Part shown: positions 1 through 6,503 of the stretch, piece by piece
Layout of the letters: each line of letters begins with the position of its first letter
Position numbering within the stretch: position 1 is the stretch's first letter
From: Bacteroidales bacterium
Lineage (GTDB): Bacteria > Bacteroidota > Bacteroidia > Bacteroidales > Paludibacteraceae
DNA: 13,340 nucleotides
Direction: 5' to 3'
NCBI GenBank assembly: GCA_900766775.1
Contig: CAAFXN010000125.1
Coordinates: forward strand, 1 to 13,340
The notes under the pieces: generated by a model
The model's database searches: none
What the model was told of the DNA's origin: nothing
What the model saw: the letters and a program-made list of their open reading frames with translations, nothing else
Program-made: the position numbers and the translations under genes

Positions 1-1299
1 GAATATACAGGCTACAGAGTAGGCGTATATCCTGCTAAAATTATCCTTCTGCCTCTCGGCTATCTTGATGATACGTAGGATAAAGCATAAATAGACAACC
101 AAAACAAATACCGAACCCAAGAATCCCCACTCTTCGCCTACCGTGCAGAAGATAAAGTCGGTATCTTGCTCGGGGACATATTGAAGTTTGGTCTGCGTGC
201 CATTTAGGTATCCTTTCCCGATGAAACCGCCGGAACCTATCGCTATCTTCGACTGGTTTACGTTATATCCAGCCCCCATTGGGTCTTCCTTCATACCAAG
301 CAACACTTCTATACGCACACGCTGGTGTGGTTGCAGTACCTTGGTGAAGACAATGTCGCAGGCATGGGTATAAGCAACACAGATAATCGTAAAGACCGAC
401 ACCCAGATAAGTTTCGGGCGGCGGTAGTATATGCCTTTTCCAAGTGCGTAAAGTGAGCAAAGCACGGCTATGGAGATGGAGACATAGTTGAAATTGACGA
501 GCAACCAAATGGTAAGCAACAAAGCAATACCGTATAGCAGTAGGACGACCCCTGCTACGATAAGCATTTCCCACTTTGAGCGACTCTCTCTATCGATGAA
601 ACCGAGAAGAATTGCAGTGAGCAAGAGCATACAAGAGAGCATACCTACACTTCCTTCGCCTATAGGTAAGGGAGTTGCTGCAAAGCGTACACTGACGATG
701 AAAAGGGTGATTGCTGCCACGCAGCACCATAGCACATACCCGCTCATACCCTGACGATAGAAAACCAATAAAAAAGCACCAAAGACCAATGCAGAGCCGG
801 TCTCTCTTTGAAGCACCATGATTATGAACATGGGTACTCCGATGATAGCGAAAGGTACGATGATGTCGCGCCAAGTACGCAGTTGGTACTCATATCGACC
901 CATGTATTTCGCTAACGCCAGAGCGGTTACACACTTGGCAAACTCAGCCGGTTGAAGGCTAACAGGACCAATACTTATCCAAGAGAGGGAACCCTTGATA
1001 TCACGGGCAAGAATTGGCGTAATGAGTAGCAACAGGAGCATTGCGCCATACAAGATATACGCGAGCACATCGTAGGTCTTGTAGTCAATCATGAGGAGTA
1101 TTCCCCCCAGCACAAGCGAGCCGAGAATCCACACAAATTGCTTTCCGGCGCGGTGGTTAAAGTCGAAGATACCTGTTTGGTCGAAGGTGTAACTGGCACC
1201 GTATATATTGAGCCAGCCAAACAAAACAAGCAATAGGAACATCCCTATTGTCCACCAGTCCACCAATCGGAGCACATTGCTATTTCTGCTACCTCTCAT
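1..1299 (-). CDS. rodA: RodA, SEDS-family peptidoglycan glycosyltransferase (3' end outside window)
   Basis: RodA polymerises glycan strands from lipid II in the elongation machinery, paired with a class B PBP, in the inner membrane. The frame is open for 433 codons from the ATG at 1299 and runs off the left edge, so the C-terminus is missing; Bacteroidales RodA is usually somewhat longer, so perhaps the last helix or two is lost. Visible SEDS signatures are an early amphipathic start then repeated hydrophobic helices, the LQPAEFAK motif, a QRETGSAL loop, a DPMGAGYNVNQS stretch, GSGGFIGKGYLNG and YVPEQDTDFIFCTVGEEWG. These fit RodA better than FtsW, though the two are homologous. The start is set by the promoter about 32 bp upstream and by the first helix following residues MRGSRNSN. 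The gene appears to begin its own transcript here; no PBP2 or mreCD gene lies upstream within the window. Confidence 0.93.
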   Translation of the reverse strand, partial: MRGSRNSNVLRLVDWWTIGMFLLLVLFGWLNIYGASYTFDQTGIFDFNHRAGKQFVWILGSLVLGGILLMIDYKTYDVLAYILYGAMLLLLLITPILARDIKGSLSWISIGPVSLQPAEFAKCVTALALAKYMGRYEYQLRTWRDIIVPFAIIGVPMFIIMVLQRETGSALVFGAFLLVFYRQGMSGYVLWCCVAAITLFIVSVRFAATPLPIGEGSVGMLSCMLLLTAILLGFIDRESRSKWEMLIVAGVVLLLYGIALLLTIWLLVNFNYVSISIAVLCSLYALGKGIYYRRPKLIWVSVFTIICVAYTHACDIVFTKVLQPHQRVRIEVLLGMKEDPMGAGYNVNQSKIAIGSGGFIGKGYLNGTQTKLQYVPEQDTDFIFCTVGEEWGFLGSVFVLVVYLCFILRIIKIAERQKDNFSRIYAYSVACIF

Positions 1300-1330
1300 C
1301 GCAACACGTTGTGTTAAAGCAATTTGGGTG

Positions 1331-1361
1331 CAAAGTTACGCTTTTTTTTTGGATTGTGCAA
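1331..1361 (-). promoter_or_regulatory. rodA promoter (Bacteroidota type)
   Basis: Read on the minus strand, TTG (1361-1359) is followed by 20 bp and then TAACTTTG (1338-1331), matching the TTG / TAnnTTTG elements of Bacteroidota primary-sigma promoters. It continues as TTTGCACC, shared with other promoters in the window. The predicted leader before the rodA ATG is about 25 nt. Confidence 0.8.
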
Positions 1362-1522
1362 TAAGAGAAGTGATTTTTAGGAAAAAGTTGACATTATCTT
1401 TCGAAAAATAGTAGCGATGGGGAGTTTATAGATATAGCCCGAAGGGAAAATATAGTATGAAAGCGAAAGAAGGCTCAATGGGAATGTTTTGTAGAGTAGG
1501 GGTAGACATCGGAAATCATAAG
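1362..1522. other. Gene-free interval between rodA promoter and dispersed repeat
   Basis: No credible gene was found on either strand. A 99-codon open stretch on the plus strand (1457-1756) crosses the 11-bp repeats and ends inside the promoter at 1754-1761; its basic, repeat-derived composition argues against it being real. Nothing else was recognised between the rodA promoter and the repeat at 1523. Confidence 0.6.
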
Positions 1523-1605
1523 AATAGTACATTTTTGGGAGCAAGTTGCATTTCGGACGACCCGCGAAAGACCCGCGGTCGACCCGCGAAAAACACCCGA
1601 AAGAG
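1523..1605. repeat. Dispersed intergenic repeat, copy A
   Basis: This 83-nt stretch aligns without gaps to 11235-11317 at roughly 80 percent identity by hand count (about 66 of 83). Both begin AATAGTACATTTTT. The core is a tandem array of 11-bp units: GACCCGCGAAA (1559-1569), GACCCGCGGTC (1570-1580), GACCCGCGAAA (1581-1591), then a degraded fourth, AACACCCGAAA. The 11-bp period is close to one DNA helical turn and is not a multiple of three, so it is not explained by coding constraint. Its function is unknown; a protein-binding array or a small non-autonomous repeat are both possible. Confidence 0.75.
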
Positions 1606-1729
1606 TGGTGAGGGACGAAATCTTAACAATCGTACCGTTTTGAGGGCAGGAAAAGAGGGGTGTGGAGCAGTGCAGAAGAGGGCAAAAGTGGGGAGAAACA
1701 ACGGAAGTTGGAAAAAACAAGCAAAAAAA

Positions 1730-1761
1730 TTTGGATATATAGAAAAATATGCGTAATTTTG
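1730..1761 (+). promoter_or_regulatory. Promoter of the candidate RNA locus
   Basis: TTTG at 1730-1733, a 20-bp spacer and TAATTTTG at 1754-1761 exactly fit the Bacteroidota promoter pattern, followed by CTGCC. The predicted transcription start, around 1765-1769, falls at the base of a perfect 12-bp hairpin rather than near a start codon. Confidence 0.8.
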
Positions 1762-1766
1762 CTGCC

Positions 1767-1798
1767 GAAATAGTTTAGTCTGCGGGCTAAACTATTTC
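1767..1798 (+). repeat. Perfect 12-bp inverted repeat at the predicted RNA 5' end
   Basis: GAAATAGTTTAG (1767-1778), an 8-nt loop TCTGCGGG and CTAAACTATTTC (1787-1798) form a perfect stem. It starts about 6 nt after the TAATTTTG box, so it would be the very first structure of the transcript. A 5'-terminal stem of this kind can protect an RNA from 5'-end-dependent decay; an operator palindrome is the alternative. Confidence 0.85.
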
Positions 1799-2133
1799 AA
1801 AGAAGCCTCGCCGAGAGCCATGCTCGGGCGCGTTGCCAGAACGGGAACATGCTTGGGTTTGGAGATGGGGAGGATTCGGTTACATATTGAATAAGAGCGT
1901 TTATTGACGCTTGTTTTGCGCTTCAAAACTTCGCAACTTTTGAATAACAGATAGCGAAACAAGGCAACAATGAATGTCCCTTGGGATGGTATAATTATGC
2001 CATCTATGTCTCTTTCGGAAGATGTTTGTGGGGGAAACCACACCTTCGGATGAAGGGTTGCATAGAGGAATTGTATATCTCTCGGCGTGGACTTCGGTTG
2101 CTGTTTACTATCTGTGGCAAGCGAAGGCCTTGA

Positions 2134-2166
2134 AGCGTAAACGGTGGAGGAGTTTACGCTTTTTTT
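2134..2166 (+). terminator. Intrinsic terminator of the candidate RNA
   Basis: GCGTAAAC (2135-2142) and GTTTACGC (2152-2159) form a perfect stem that can be extended outward by A-T pairs, with a 9-nt loop, followed by seven T residues (2160-2166). It ends the candidate RNA 68 nt before the lipoprotein start codon. Confidence 0.85.
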
Positions 2167-2234
2167 GTGTTCATTGGATAGAAACAGAAAACAACTATAC
2201 GCTATTATTTATTAACAAAAAACTATTTGAAAGT

Positions 2235-2618
2235 ATGAAAACAACACTCAAATTTGCAGCCTTGTTGCTGTGTTTCTTCGGATTGATGAGTTGCAGCAAC
2301 CCTTCCTCCGAACATGCCACCGTAAATGTAACCGTAACGAAATCCTCTCAACCGGTTTCCGGAGAGACAGTTTATTATTTCCGTTCACAGACTTATAATG
2401 TACACGGATTTATAAAACTTTTCGCAGAAAAACAACAAGTTATTACAAATTCAGAAGGTGTGGCAACATTTACTTTGGGCGAAAGCCAACTTGATTTTGC
2501 AATGAGTGACCAAGAGTCCTTCTATTTTGCTACTTTCGATAAGGACGATAATGTAACCGGTAATACCGCAGTTACTATTCGTAAAGGCGAGACAAAAGAT
2601 ATAAATATCAAGCAATAA
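2235..2618 (+). CDS. Small lipoprotein of unknown function, beta-sandwich-like
   Basis: The 127-residue protein begins MKTTLKFAALLLCFFGLMSC, a lipoprotein signal peptide with Cys20 as the acylation site. The mature part (about 107 residues) is rich in alternating beta-strand patterns (TVNVTVTKSSQPVSGETVYY, SEGVATFTLG, TAVTIRKGETKDINI), resembling small Ig-like or carboxypeptidase-regulatory-like folds; this is inference. It probably sits in the outer membrane or its periplasmic face. The frame is open upstream to 2022, but those codons cross a terminator and RNA hairpins, so the ATG at 2235 in front of the signal peptide is preferred. No good promoter is visible between the terminator at 2166 and the start. 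Transcription ends at the bidirectional terminator 2647-2689. Confidence 0.85.
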   Translation: MKTTLKFAALLLCFFGLMSCSNPSSEHATVNVTVTKSSQPVSGETVYYFRSQTYNVHGFIKLFAEKQQVITNSEGVATFTLGESQLDFAMSDQESFYFATFDKDDNVTGNTAVTIRKGETKDINIKQ

Positions 2619-2646
2619 TCAACTTATTATCAATAGTATAGCGTAT

Positions 2647-2689
2647 AAAAAGACGACTGCCTGACCGTGGAGGTCAAGCAGCCGTTTTT
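2647..2689. terminator. Bidirectional terminator between lipoprotein gene and pckA
   Basis: Stem arms 2654-2666 and 2672-2684 enclose a 5-nt loop. The minus-strand RNA forms 13 pairs with two G-U wobbles, while the plus-strand RNA has two A-C mismatches. T-runs follow on both strands (minus 2651-2647, plus 2685-2689). It therefore serves pckA best and the convergent lipoprotein gene second. Confidence 0.85.
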
Positions 2690-2706
2690 GTATTCTCTAA
2701 GAGAGA

Positions 2707-4311
2707 TTAGAGTTGGGGACCTGCGGCTACGAGGGCTTTGCCTGCCTCGTTGCCTTCGTATTTCGCGAAGTTCTTGATGAAGCGGCCGGCCAAGTCTTTT
2801 GCCTTCTCCTCCCACTGTGCAGCATCTGCATAGGTATCGCGCGGGTCAAGGATAGCGGGGTCAACGCCGGGGAGAGCCGTCGGTACTTCGAAGTTGAAGT
2901 AAGGAATGGTCTTGGTGGGCGCAGTGAGGATGTCGCCGCCTAGGATAGCGTCGATGATACCACGGGTGTCGCGGATAGAGATACGCTTGCCGGTACCGTT
3001 CCAACCGGTGTTCACGAGGTATGCTTTCGCACCCGACTTCTCCATCTTCTTCACGAGTTCCTCTGCATACTTGGTAGGATGCAGTTCGAGGAATGCCTGA
3101 CCGAAGCAAGCGGAGAAGGTAGGCGTAGGCTCGGTGATACCACGCTCTGTACCTGCCAACTTAGCGGTGAAGCCGGAGAGGAAGTAGTACTTGGTCTGCT
3201 CGGGGGTCAGGATGCTGACAGGAGGCAGCACGCCGAAAGCGTCGGCAGAGAGGAAGATGACGTTCTTGGCAGCAGGACCTGCGGACACGGGGCGAACAAT
3301 CTTCTCAATGTGGTTGATAGGATAGGAAACGCGGGTGTTCTCGGTCGTGCTCTTGTCTGCGAAATCAATAGTGCCGTCCTCGGCTACGGTTACGTTCTCG
3401 AGGAGTGCGTTGCGACGGATAGCGTTGTAGATATCGGGCTCGCTCTCTTTGTCGAGGTTGATGACCTTGGCATAGCAGCCGCCTTCGAAGTTGAAGACGC
3501 CGTTGTCGTCCCATCCGTGCTCGTCATCGCCGATGAGCAGACGCTTCGGGTCGGTGGAGAGGGTGGTCTTGCCGGTGCCGGAGAGACCGAAGAAGATAGC
3601 GGTGTTCTCGCCGTTCATGTCGGTGTTCGCCGAGCAGTGCATGGAAGCGATACCCTGGAGGGGGAGGTAGTAGTTCATCATGGAGAACATACCTTTCTTC
3701 ATCTCGCCGCCGTACCATGTGTTGATGATGACTTGCTCGCGGCTGGTGGTGTTGAATGCCACGCAGGTCTCGGAGTTAAGCCCCAACTCTTTGTAGTTCT
3801 CTACTTTTGCTTTGGAAGCGTTGTAGATAACGAAGTTCGGCTCGAAATTCTCCAATTCCTCAGCGGTAGGTTGGATGAACATGTTGGTAACGAAGTGTGC
3901 CTGCCATGCTACCTCTACGATGAAGCGAACCGCCATGCGGGTGTCTTTGTTAGCACCGCAGAAAGCGTCCACCACGAAGAGGCGCTTGTTGCTCAACTCC
4001 TTCTTGGCGATGTCTTTTACGGTAGCCCAAACGGCTTCGCTCATGGGGTGGTTGTCGTTCTTGTAAGCATCGGTGGTCCACCAAACGTTGTCGTGGCTCT
4101 GTGCGTCATCAACAATGTATTTGTCCTTGGGCGAGCGACCGGTATAGACGCCGGTCATCACGTTTACGGCACCAAGTTCGGTCAGTTGACCTTTGTCAAA
4201 ACCGGTCAGACCTTCTTTGGTCTCTTCTGCGAAAAGTACTTCGTAGGAGGGGTTGTGCAGAATCTCGGTAGTACCGGTGATTCCGTACTGGGTTAAATCA
4301 AGATTTTTCAT
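2707..4311 (-). CDS. pckA: Phosphoenolpyruvate carboxykinase (ATP)
   Basis: This cytosolic enzyme interconverts oxaloacetate and phosphoenolpyruvate with ATP/ADP (EC 4.1.1.49). In anaerobic Bacteroidales it often runs toward CO2 fixation into oxaloacetate on the way to succinate. The 534-residue length is normal for the ATP family. Motifs: substrate loop GRSPKDKY (58-65), P-loop GLSGTGKT (242-249), Mg/kinase-2 segment GDDEHGW (261-267), then FNFEGGCYAK and LSGFTAKLAGTERG toward the C-terminus. The ATG at 4311 is supported by a promoter about 60 bp upstream and the typical MKNLDLTQYGI start. Single-gene transcript: its promoter is at 4371-4402 and its terminator begins about 20 bp after the stop. 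Confidence 0.98.
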   Translation of the reverse strand: MKNLDLTQYGITGTTEILHNPSYEVLFAEETKEGLTGFDKGQLTELGAVNVMTGVYTGRSPKDKYIVDDAQSHDNVWWTTDAYKNDNHPMSEAVWATVKDIAKKELSNKRLFVVDAFCGANKDTRMAVRFIVEVAWQAHFVTNMFIQPTAEELENFEPNFVIYNASKAKVENYKELGLNSETCVAFNTTSREQVIINTWYGGEMKKGMFSMMNYYLPLQGIASMHCSANTDMNGENTAIFFGLSGTGKTTLSTDPKRLLIGDDEHGWDDNGVFNFEGGCYAKVINLDKESEPDIYNAIRRNALLENVTVAEDGTIDFADKSTTENTRVSYPINHIEKIVRPVSAGPAAKNVIFLSADAFGVLPPVSILTPEQTKYYFLSGFTAKLAGTERGITEPTPTFSACFGQAFLELHPTKYAEELVKKMEKSGAKAYLVNTGWNGTGKRISIRDTRGIIDAILGGDILTAPTKTIPYFNFEVPTALPGVDPAILDPRDTYADAAQWEEKAKDLAGRFIKNFAKYEGNEAGKALVAAGPQL

Positions 4312-4370
4312 AATTGTGTTTATTATTTAATTTGTAATGTTATACTTTTTTCGCCCTATTTTAGCGGGTA

Positions 4371-4402
4371 CAAAATTAGTGTATTTTTTTGAAACGGGCA
4401 AA
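4371..4402 (-). promoter_or_regulatory. pckA promoter
   Basis: On the minus strand, TTTG (4402-4399), a 20-bp spacer and TAATTTTG (4378-4371). The leader is about 55-60 nt and AT-rich. The divergent tsaC promoter lies about 85 bp away, so the two need not interfere. Confidence 0.8.
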
Positions 4403-4488
4403 TTTTTAGGAAAAAACCTTTTTTTTGCCACATTTAGTTGCCAAAAAATAGGAAAATATGCTGAAAAACATATTTTTTTACGAAATTA

Positions 4489-4520
4489 TTTGGTGGTATA
4501 AAAAAAAAGCAGTACTTTTG
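4489..4520 (+). promoter_or_regulatory. Promoter of the tsaC operon
   Basis: TTTG (4489-4492), 20 bp, TACTTTTG (4513-4520), followed by CACC. The predicted start is near 4525, giving a roughly 90-nt leader before tsaC that contains a short ORF and a terminator hairpin. Confidence 0.8.
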
Positions 4521-4533
4521 CACCGTGTTTTTC

Positions 4534-4614
4534 ATGGTATTAGATTTAAGGTTAAGTAAAGATTGGGTTGTCGTGATGACAATCCTTCTTTTTTTATGTA
4601 GGTTTGAAGGATAA
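4534..4614 (+). CDS. Possible 26-codon leader peptide of tsaC
   Basis: An ATG about 9 nt after the predicted transcription start opens a 26-codon frame, MVLDLRLSKDWVVVMTILLF and six more residues, whose TAA directly abuts the tsaC ATG (TAAATG). The terminator hairpin at 4565-4595 lies inside this frame. Codons AGG, AGT and AAA cluster just before the hairpin; three early leucines use TTA. This geometry is what ribosome-dependent attenuation would need, but so short a frame could arise by chance. Confidence 0.3.
   Translation: MVLDLRLSKDWVVVMTILLFLCRFEG
4565..4595 (+). terminator. Terminator hairpin inside the tsaC leader (possible attenuator)
   Basis: GGGTTGTC (4565-4572) pairs with GACAATCC (4578-4585) through one G-U pair around a 5-nt loop, followed by TTC and seven T residues (4589-4595). 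It sits between the promoter and tsaC, so by default it should end transcription after about 70 nt, making either a short RNA or a regulated leader. Confidence 0.7.
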
Positions 4615-5238
4615 ATGCTTGGTCGTTACGATAAATCGGATTTGGAAGAAGCGGTGCGCGTGCTGCGCATGGGCGGCGTGATTGTGTACCCTACCGACAC
4701 GGTATGGGGCATTGGTTGTGACGCTACCAACGAGGAGGCGGTGCGCAAAGTGTATGCGCTGAAGCGGCGCGAGGACAGCAAGTCCATGCTCGTGCTGCTG
4801 GATGCACCGGGGAAGTTGCAAGGGTATGTGGAGGAAGTGCCGGAGATGGCATGGGAGTTGCTGGAATGCACCATGGAAGACAAAACGCTCAACTCTCAAC
4901 TCTCAACTCTCAACTCACAACGCCCCCTGACGATTATCTACCCGGGTGCCAAGAACCTTGCCAAGAACCTGATAGCCGCAGACGGCAGCGTGGGTATTCG
5001 GATTACGCAGGAGCCTTTCTCCAAAGCCCTCTGCGAGCGGCTGCGGCGACCTATAGTCTCCACCTCCGCCAACATCAGCGGCGAGCCTGCTGCCAAGACC
5101 TTTCGGCAGATTTCCGAAGAGGTGCTGCAGCAAGCCGACTACGTCTGCCTGTTTCGCAGAGACGATGAGCAGGAGAAACAGCCGAGCAGTATCATTAAAT
5201 TAGGATTGCACAACGAGATACAAATCATCCGCCCATGA
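4615..5238 (+). CDS. tsaC: L-threonylcarbamoyladenylate synthase (TsaC/YrdC/Sua5 family)
   Basis: Makes threonylcarbamoyl-AMP from threonine, bicarbonate and ATP, the first step of tRNA t6A37 synthesis for ANN-decoding tRNAs; cytosolic. The 207-residue protein is a single YrdC domain without the Sua5 C-terminal domain. Visible signatures: GGVIVYPTDTVWGIGCDA near the N-terminus, YALKRREDSKSM, the core strand PLTIIYPGAKNLA, GSVGIRI, and STSANISGEP. An in-frame low-complexity insert (about residues 92-101, LNSQLSTLNSQ-like) sits just before PLTIIYP, encoded by the CTCAACT heptamer array at 4888-4922; relatives that I recall lack it. First gene of a tight operon: its stop overlaps the next start (ATGA). 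Confidence 0.95.
   Translation: MLGRYDKSDLEEAVRVLRMGGVIVYPTDTVWGIGCDATNEEAVRKVYALKRREDSKSMLVLLDAPGKLQGYVEEVPEMAWELLECTMEDKTLNSQLSTLNSQRPLTIIYPGAKNLAKNLIAADGSVGIRITQEPFSKALCERLRRPIVSTSANISGEPAAKTFRQISEEVLQQADYVCLFRRDDEQEKQPSSIIKLGLHNEIQIIRP
4888..4922 (+). repeat. CTCAACT heptamer array inside tsaC
   Basis: Four exact CTCAACT units (4888-4915) and a degraded fifth (CACAACG). Translated in frame as LNSQLSTLNSQ, an extra loop in the protein. A gain or loss of one 7-bp unit would shift the frame of an enzyme that is usually essential. The same unit recurs at 10331-10358 and 10798-10839, and in a C-to-T form at 8834-8861. Confidence 0.9.
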
Positions 5239-6503
5239 CCGCCCATCGCAAACAACAACTGACGTATATCCTTGCCGACCTCCTCTCGGCGGAGGCGGTA
5301 TGGCTGTGTTTCTTGTGGTTTAGATGGCTGGTAAACGATGGTAAAGTGTTTGGAATAGATACTATTCTTATCCCTACATTTAACTTCTATCCGCCGCTTA
5401 TTATCTATCCGCTCGTCTGTGTAGTCATCTACTATCTATCGGGTTACTACCTGCGCCCATTCCGCAAGAATGCCGCCAAGGAGTTTGCCACTACCTTTTG
5501 GAGTGCAGTATTCATCTCGCTGCTTTTCTTCTTTATCATTATTATAGACGATGAAGTAATCAACTACGAGCGGTATTTGATTTCGCTGGCGGTGCTGTTT
5601 GTCTTGCAGTTCACTATCAGTTACCTCCCGCGGTTTATCATCACGCTTGTTTCCCGCAAAACCGTTTTCTATCGCACGCGCACCATCCATAGCATAGCTG
5701 AAGCAAACCGCATACAGAAAGGAATGGTAGAAGAGGTGGTGATTGACCTGCCGCAAAACAGTTCCGAACGCACGCTCTACACCATCATCAACAGACTTTA
5801 CCCGCTGAGTGTGGAGATTTCCGTTATCCCGCGCGTGTATGATATGCTCACGGGCGCTGCGCGTATCGTGGAGATAGGCGGGCAACCCTTGGTGCGTATC
5901 ACGGAGCATAAGATGAGCGATGCCGAACTGTGTATCAAGCGGGCAGCGGATGTGGTTCTTTCGTTGTGCGTGATGGTGCTGCTCTCGCCGCTGTATATCC
6001 TGCTGTATGTGTTGGTGTATGCCACCTCCAAAGGTCAGGCTATCTATCGTCAGGAGCGTATCGGGCTGCATGGTATTCCTTTCCATATCTTGAAGTTCCG
6101 CACAATGTACGAGGATGCTGAGCGTAAGAAACCCTTGCTGAGCCAAGAAAACGACCCGCGTATCACCCGCGTAGGGGCTTTCTTGCGCAAGTATCGATTG
6201 GACGAGTTGCCGCAGATGTGGAACGTGCTGCGAGGCGATATGTCGCTGGTGGGACCCAGACCCGAGCGGGCGTATTTCATTCGACAAATTGAGCAGAAAG
6301 CACCTTACTACTGCCTGCTCTATAAGATACGACCGGGGCTGACCAGTTGGGGACCCGTCAAAGTAGGCTATACCGACACCATAGATAAGATGGTGGAGCG
6401 GCTCAACTACGACATCACATATATGGAGAACATGTCCCTCAGACTAGACTTGAAGATACTGTTTTTTACCATAGGAGTAATCATAGATGGCAAAGGAAAA
6501 TAA
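5235..6503 (+). CDS. Polyprenyl-phosphate sugar-1-phosphate transferase (bacterial sugar transferase family)
   Basis: Initiates assembly of a surface polysaccharide by moving a sugar-1-phosphate from a nucleotide sugar to undecaprenyl phosphate in the inner membrane. The 422-residue protein has four N-terminal membrane segments (about 9-33, 52-72, 86-104, 113-138), a soluble middle region, then a fifth hydrophobic segment (about 240-262) leading the catalytic domain. Catalytic-domain motifs are KFRTM (287-291), DELPQ (323-327), GDMSLVGPRPE (334-344) and RPGLTSWGPV. The sugar cannot be told from sequence. It overlaps tsaC by 4 bp and xseB by 17 bp, so it is translated from the same message. 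No other polysaccharide genes are adjacent, which suggests a stand-alone initiating enzyme. Confidence 0.93.
   Translation: MTAHRKQQLTYILADLLSAEAVWLCFLWFRWLVNDGKVFGIDTILIPTFNFYPPLIIYPLVCVVIYYLSGYYLRPFRKNAAKEFATTFWSAVFISLLFFFIIIIDDEVINYERYLISLAVLFVLQFTISYLPRFIITLVSRKTVFYRTRTIHSIAEANRIQKGMVEEVVIDLPQNSSERTLYTIINRLYPLSVEISVIPRVYDMLTGAARIVEIGGQPLVRITEHKMSDAELCIKRAADVVLSLCVMVLLSPLYILLYVLVYATSKGQAIYRQERIGLHGIPFHILKFRTMYEDAERKKPLLSQENDPRITRVGAFLRKYRLDELPQMWNVLRGDMSLVGPRPERAYFIRQIEQKAPYYCLLYKIRPGLTSWGPVKVGYTDTIDKMVERLNYDITYMENMSLRLDLKILFFTIGVIIDGKGK

Larger units (their letters stand above)
1767..2166 (+). ncRNA. Candidate structured non-coding RNA, ~400 nt
   Basis: A full promoter lies just upstream and a strong intrinsic terminator closes the unit, yet no credible reading frame lies between. 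Hairpins visible by eye: 1767-1798 (12 bp, at the 5' end); 1809-1830 (CCGAG/CTCGG plus two outer pairs); about 1896-1910 (AGCGT/ACGCT); 1916-1936 (TTGCG/CGCAA); 1985-2004 (GATGGT/GCCATC); 2027-2042 (TGTGG, GGGAAA loop, CCACA), which TCTATG (2003-2008) and CATAGA (2061-2066) could enclose; 2089-2129 (CTTCG..TTGC/GCAA..CGAAG); and the terminator 2135-2159. The apical loop at 2108-2115 is complementary over 8 nt to 1947-1954. I do not see the conserved sequences of tmRNA, RNase P RNA or SRP RNA. It could instead be a long leader for the lipoprotein gene at 2235, with the terminator acting as an attenuator. The promoter and terminator are clear; the RNA's identity is not. Confidence 0.6.

Noticed and set aside
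1457..1756. 99-codon open frame on the plus strand
   Set aside because: Runs through the 11-bp repeat array and into the promoter at 1754-1761; the corresponding frame in the second repeat copy contains a stop.
1792..2043. 83-codon open frame on the minus strand
   Set aside because: Antisense to the hairpin-rich candidate RNA, no family features and no promoter.
1767..2166. Identity as tmRNA, RNase P RNA or SRP RNA
   Set aside because: The conserved termini and core sequences of these RNAs (for example the GGAAAGTCC-type core of RNase P, the tRNA-like end of tmRNA or the GGAAGG/AGCAG loop of SRP RNA) were not found on the plus strand.
2022..2234. Upstream extension of the lipoprotein frame
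   Set aside because: It would bury the signal peptide 71 residues inside the protein and would cross the terminator at 2135-2166.
3079..4296. 405-codon open frame on the plus strand
   Set aside because: Fully antisense to pckA, whose motifs are unmistakable; long antisense frames are expected from its codon usage, and the translation shows no family motif.
5436..6287. 283-codon open frame on the minus strand
   Set aside because: Antisense to the sugar transferase gene, with a low-quality His/Gln-rich translation.
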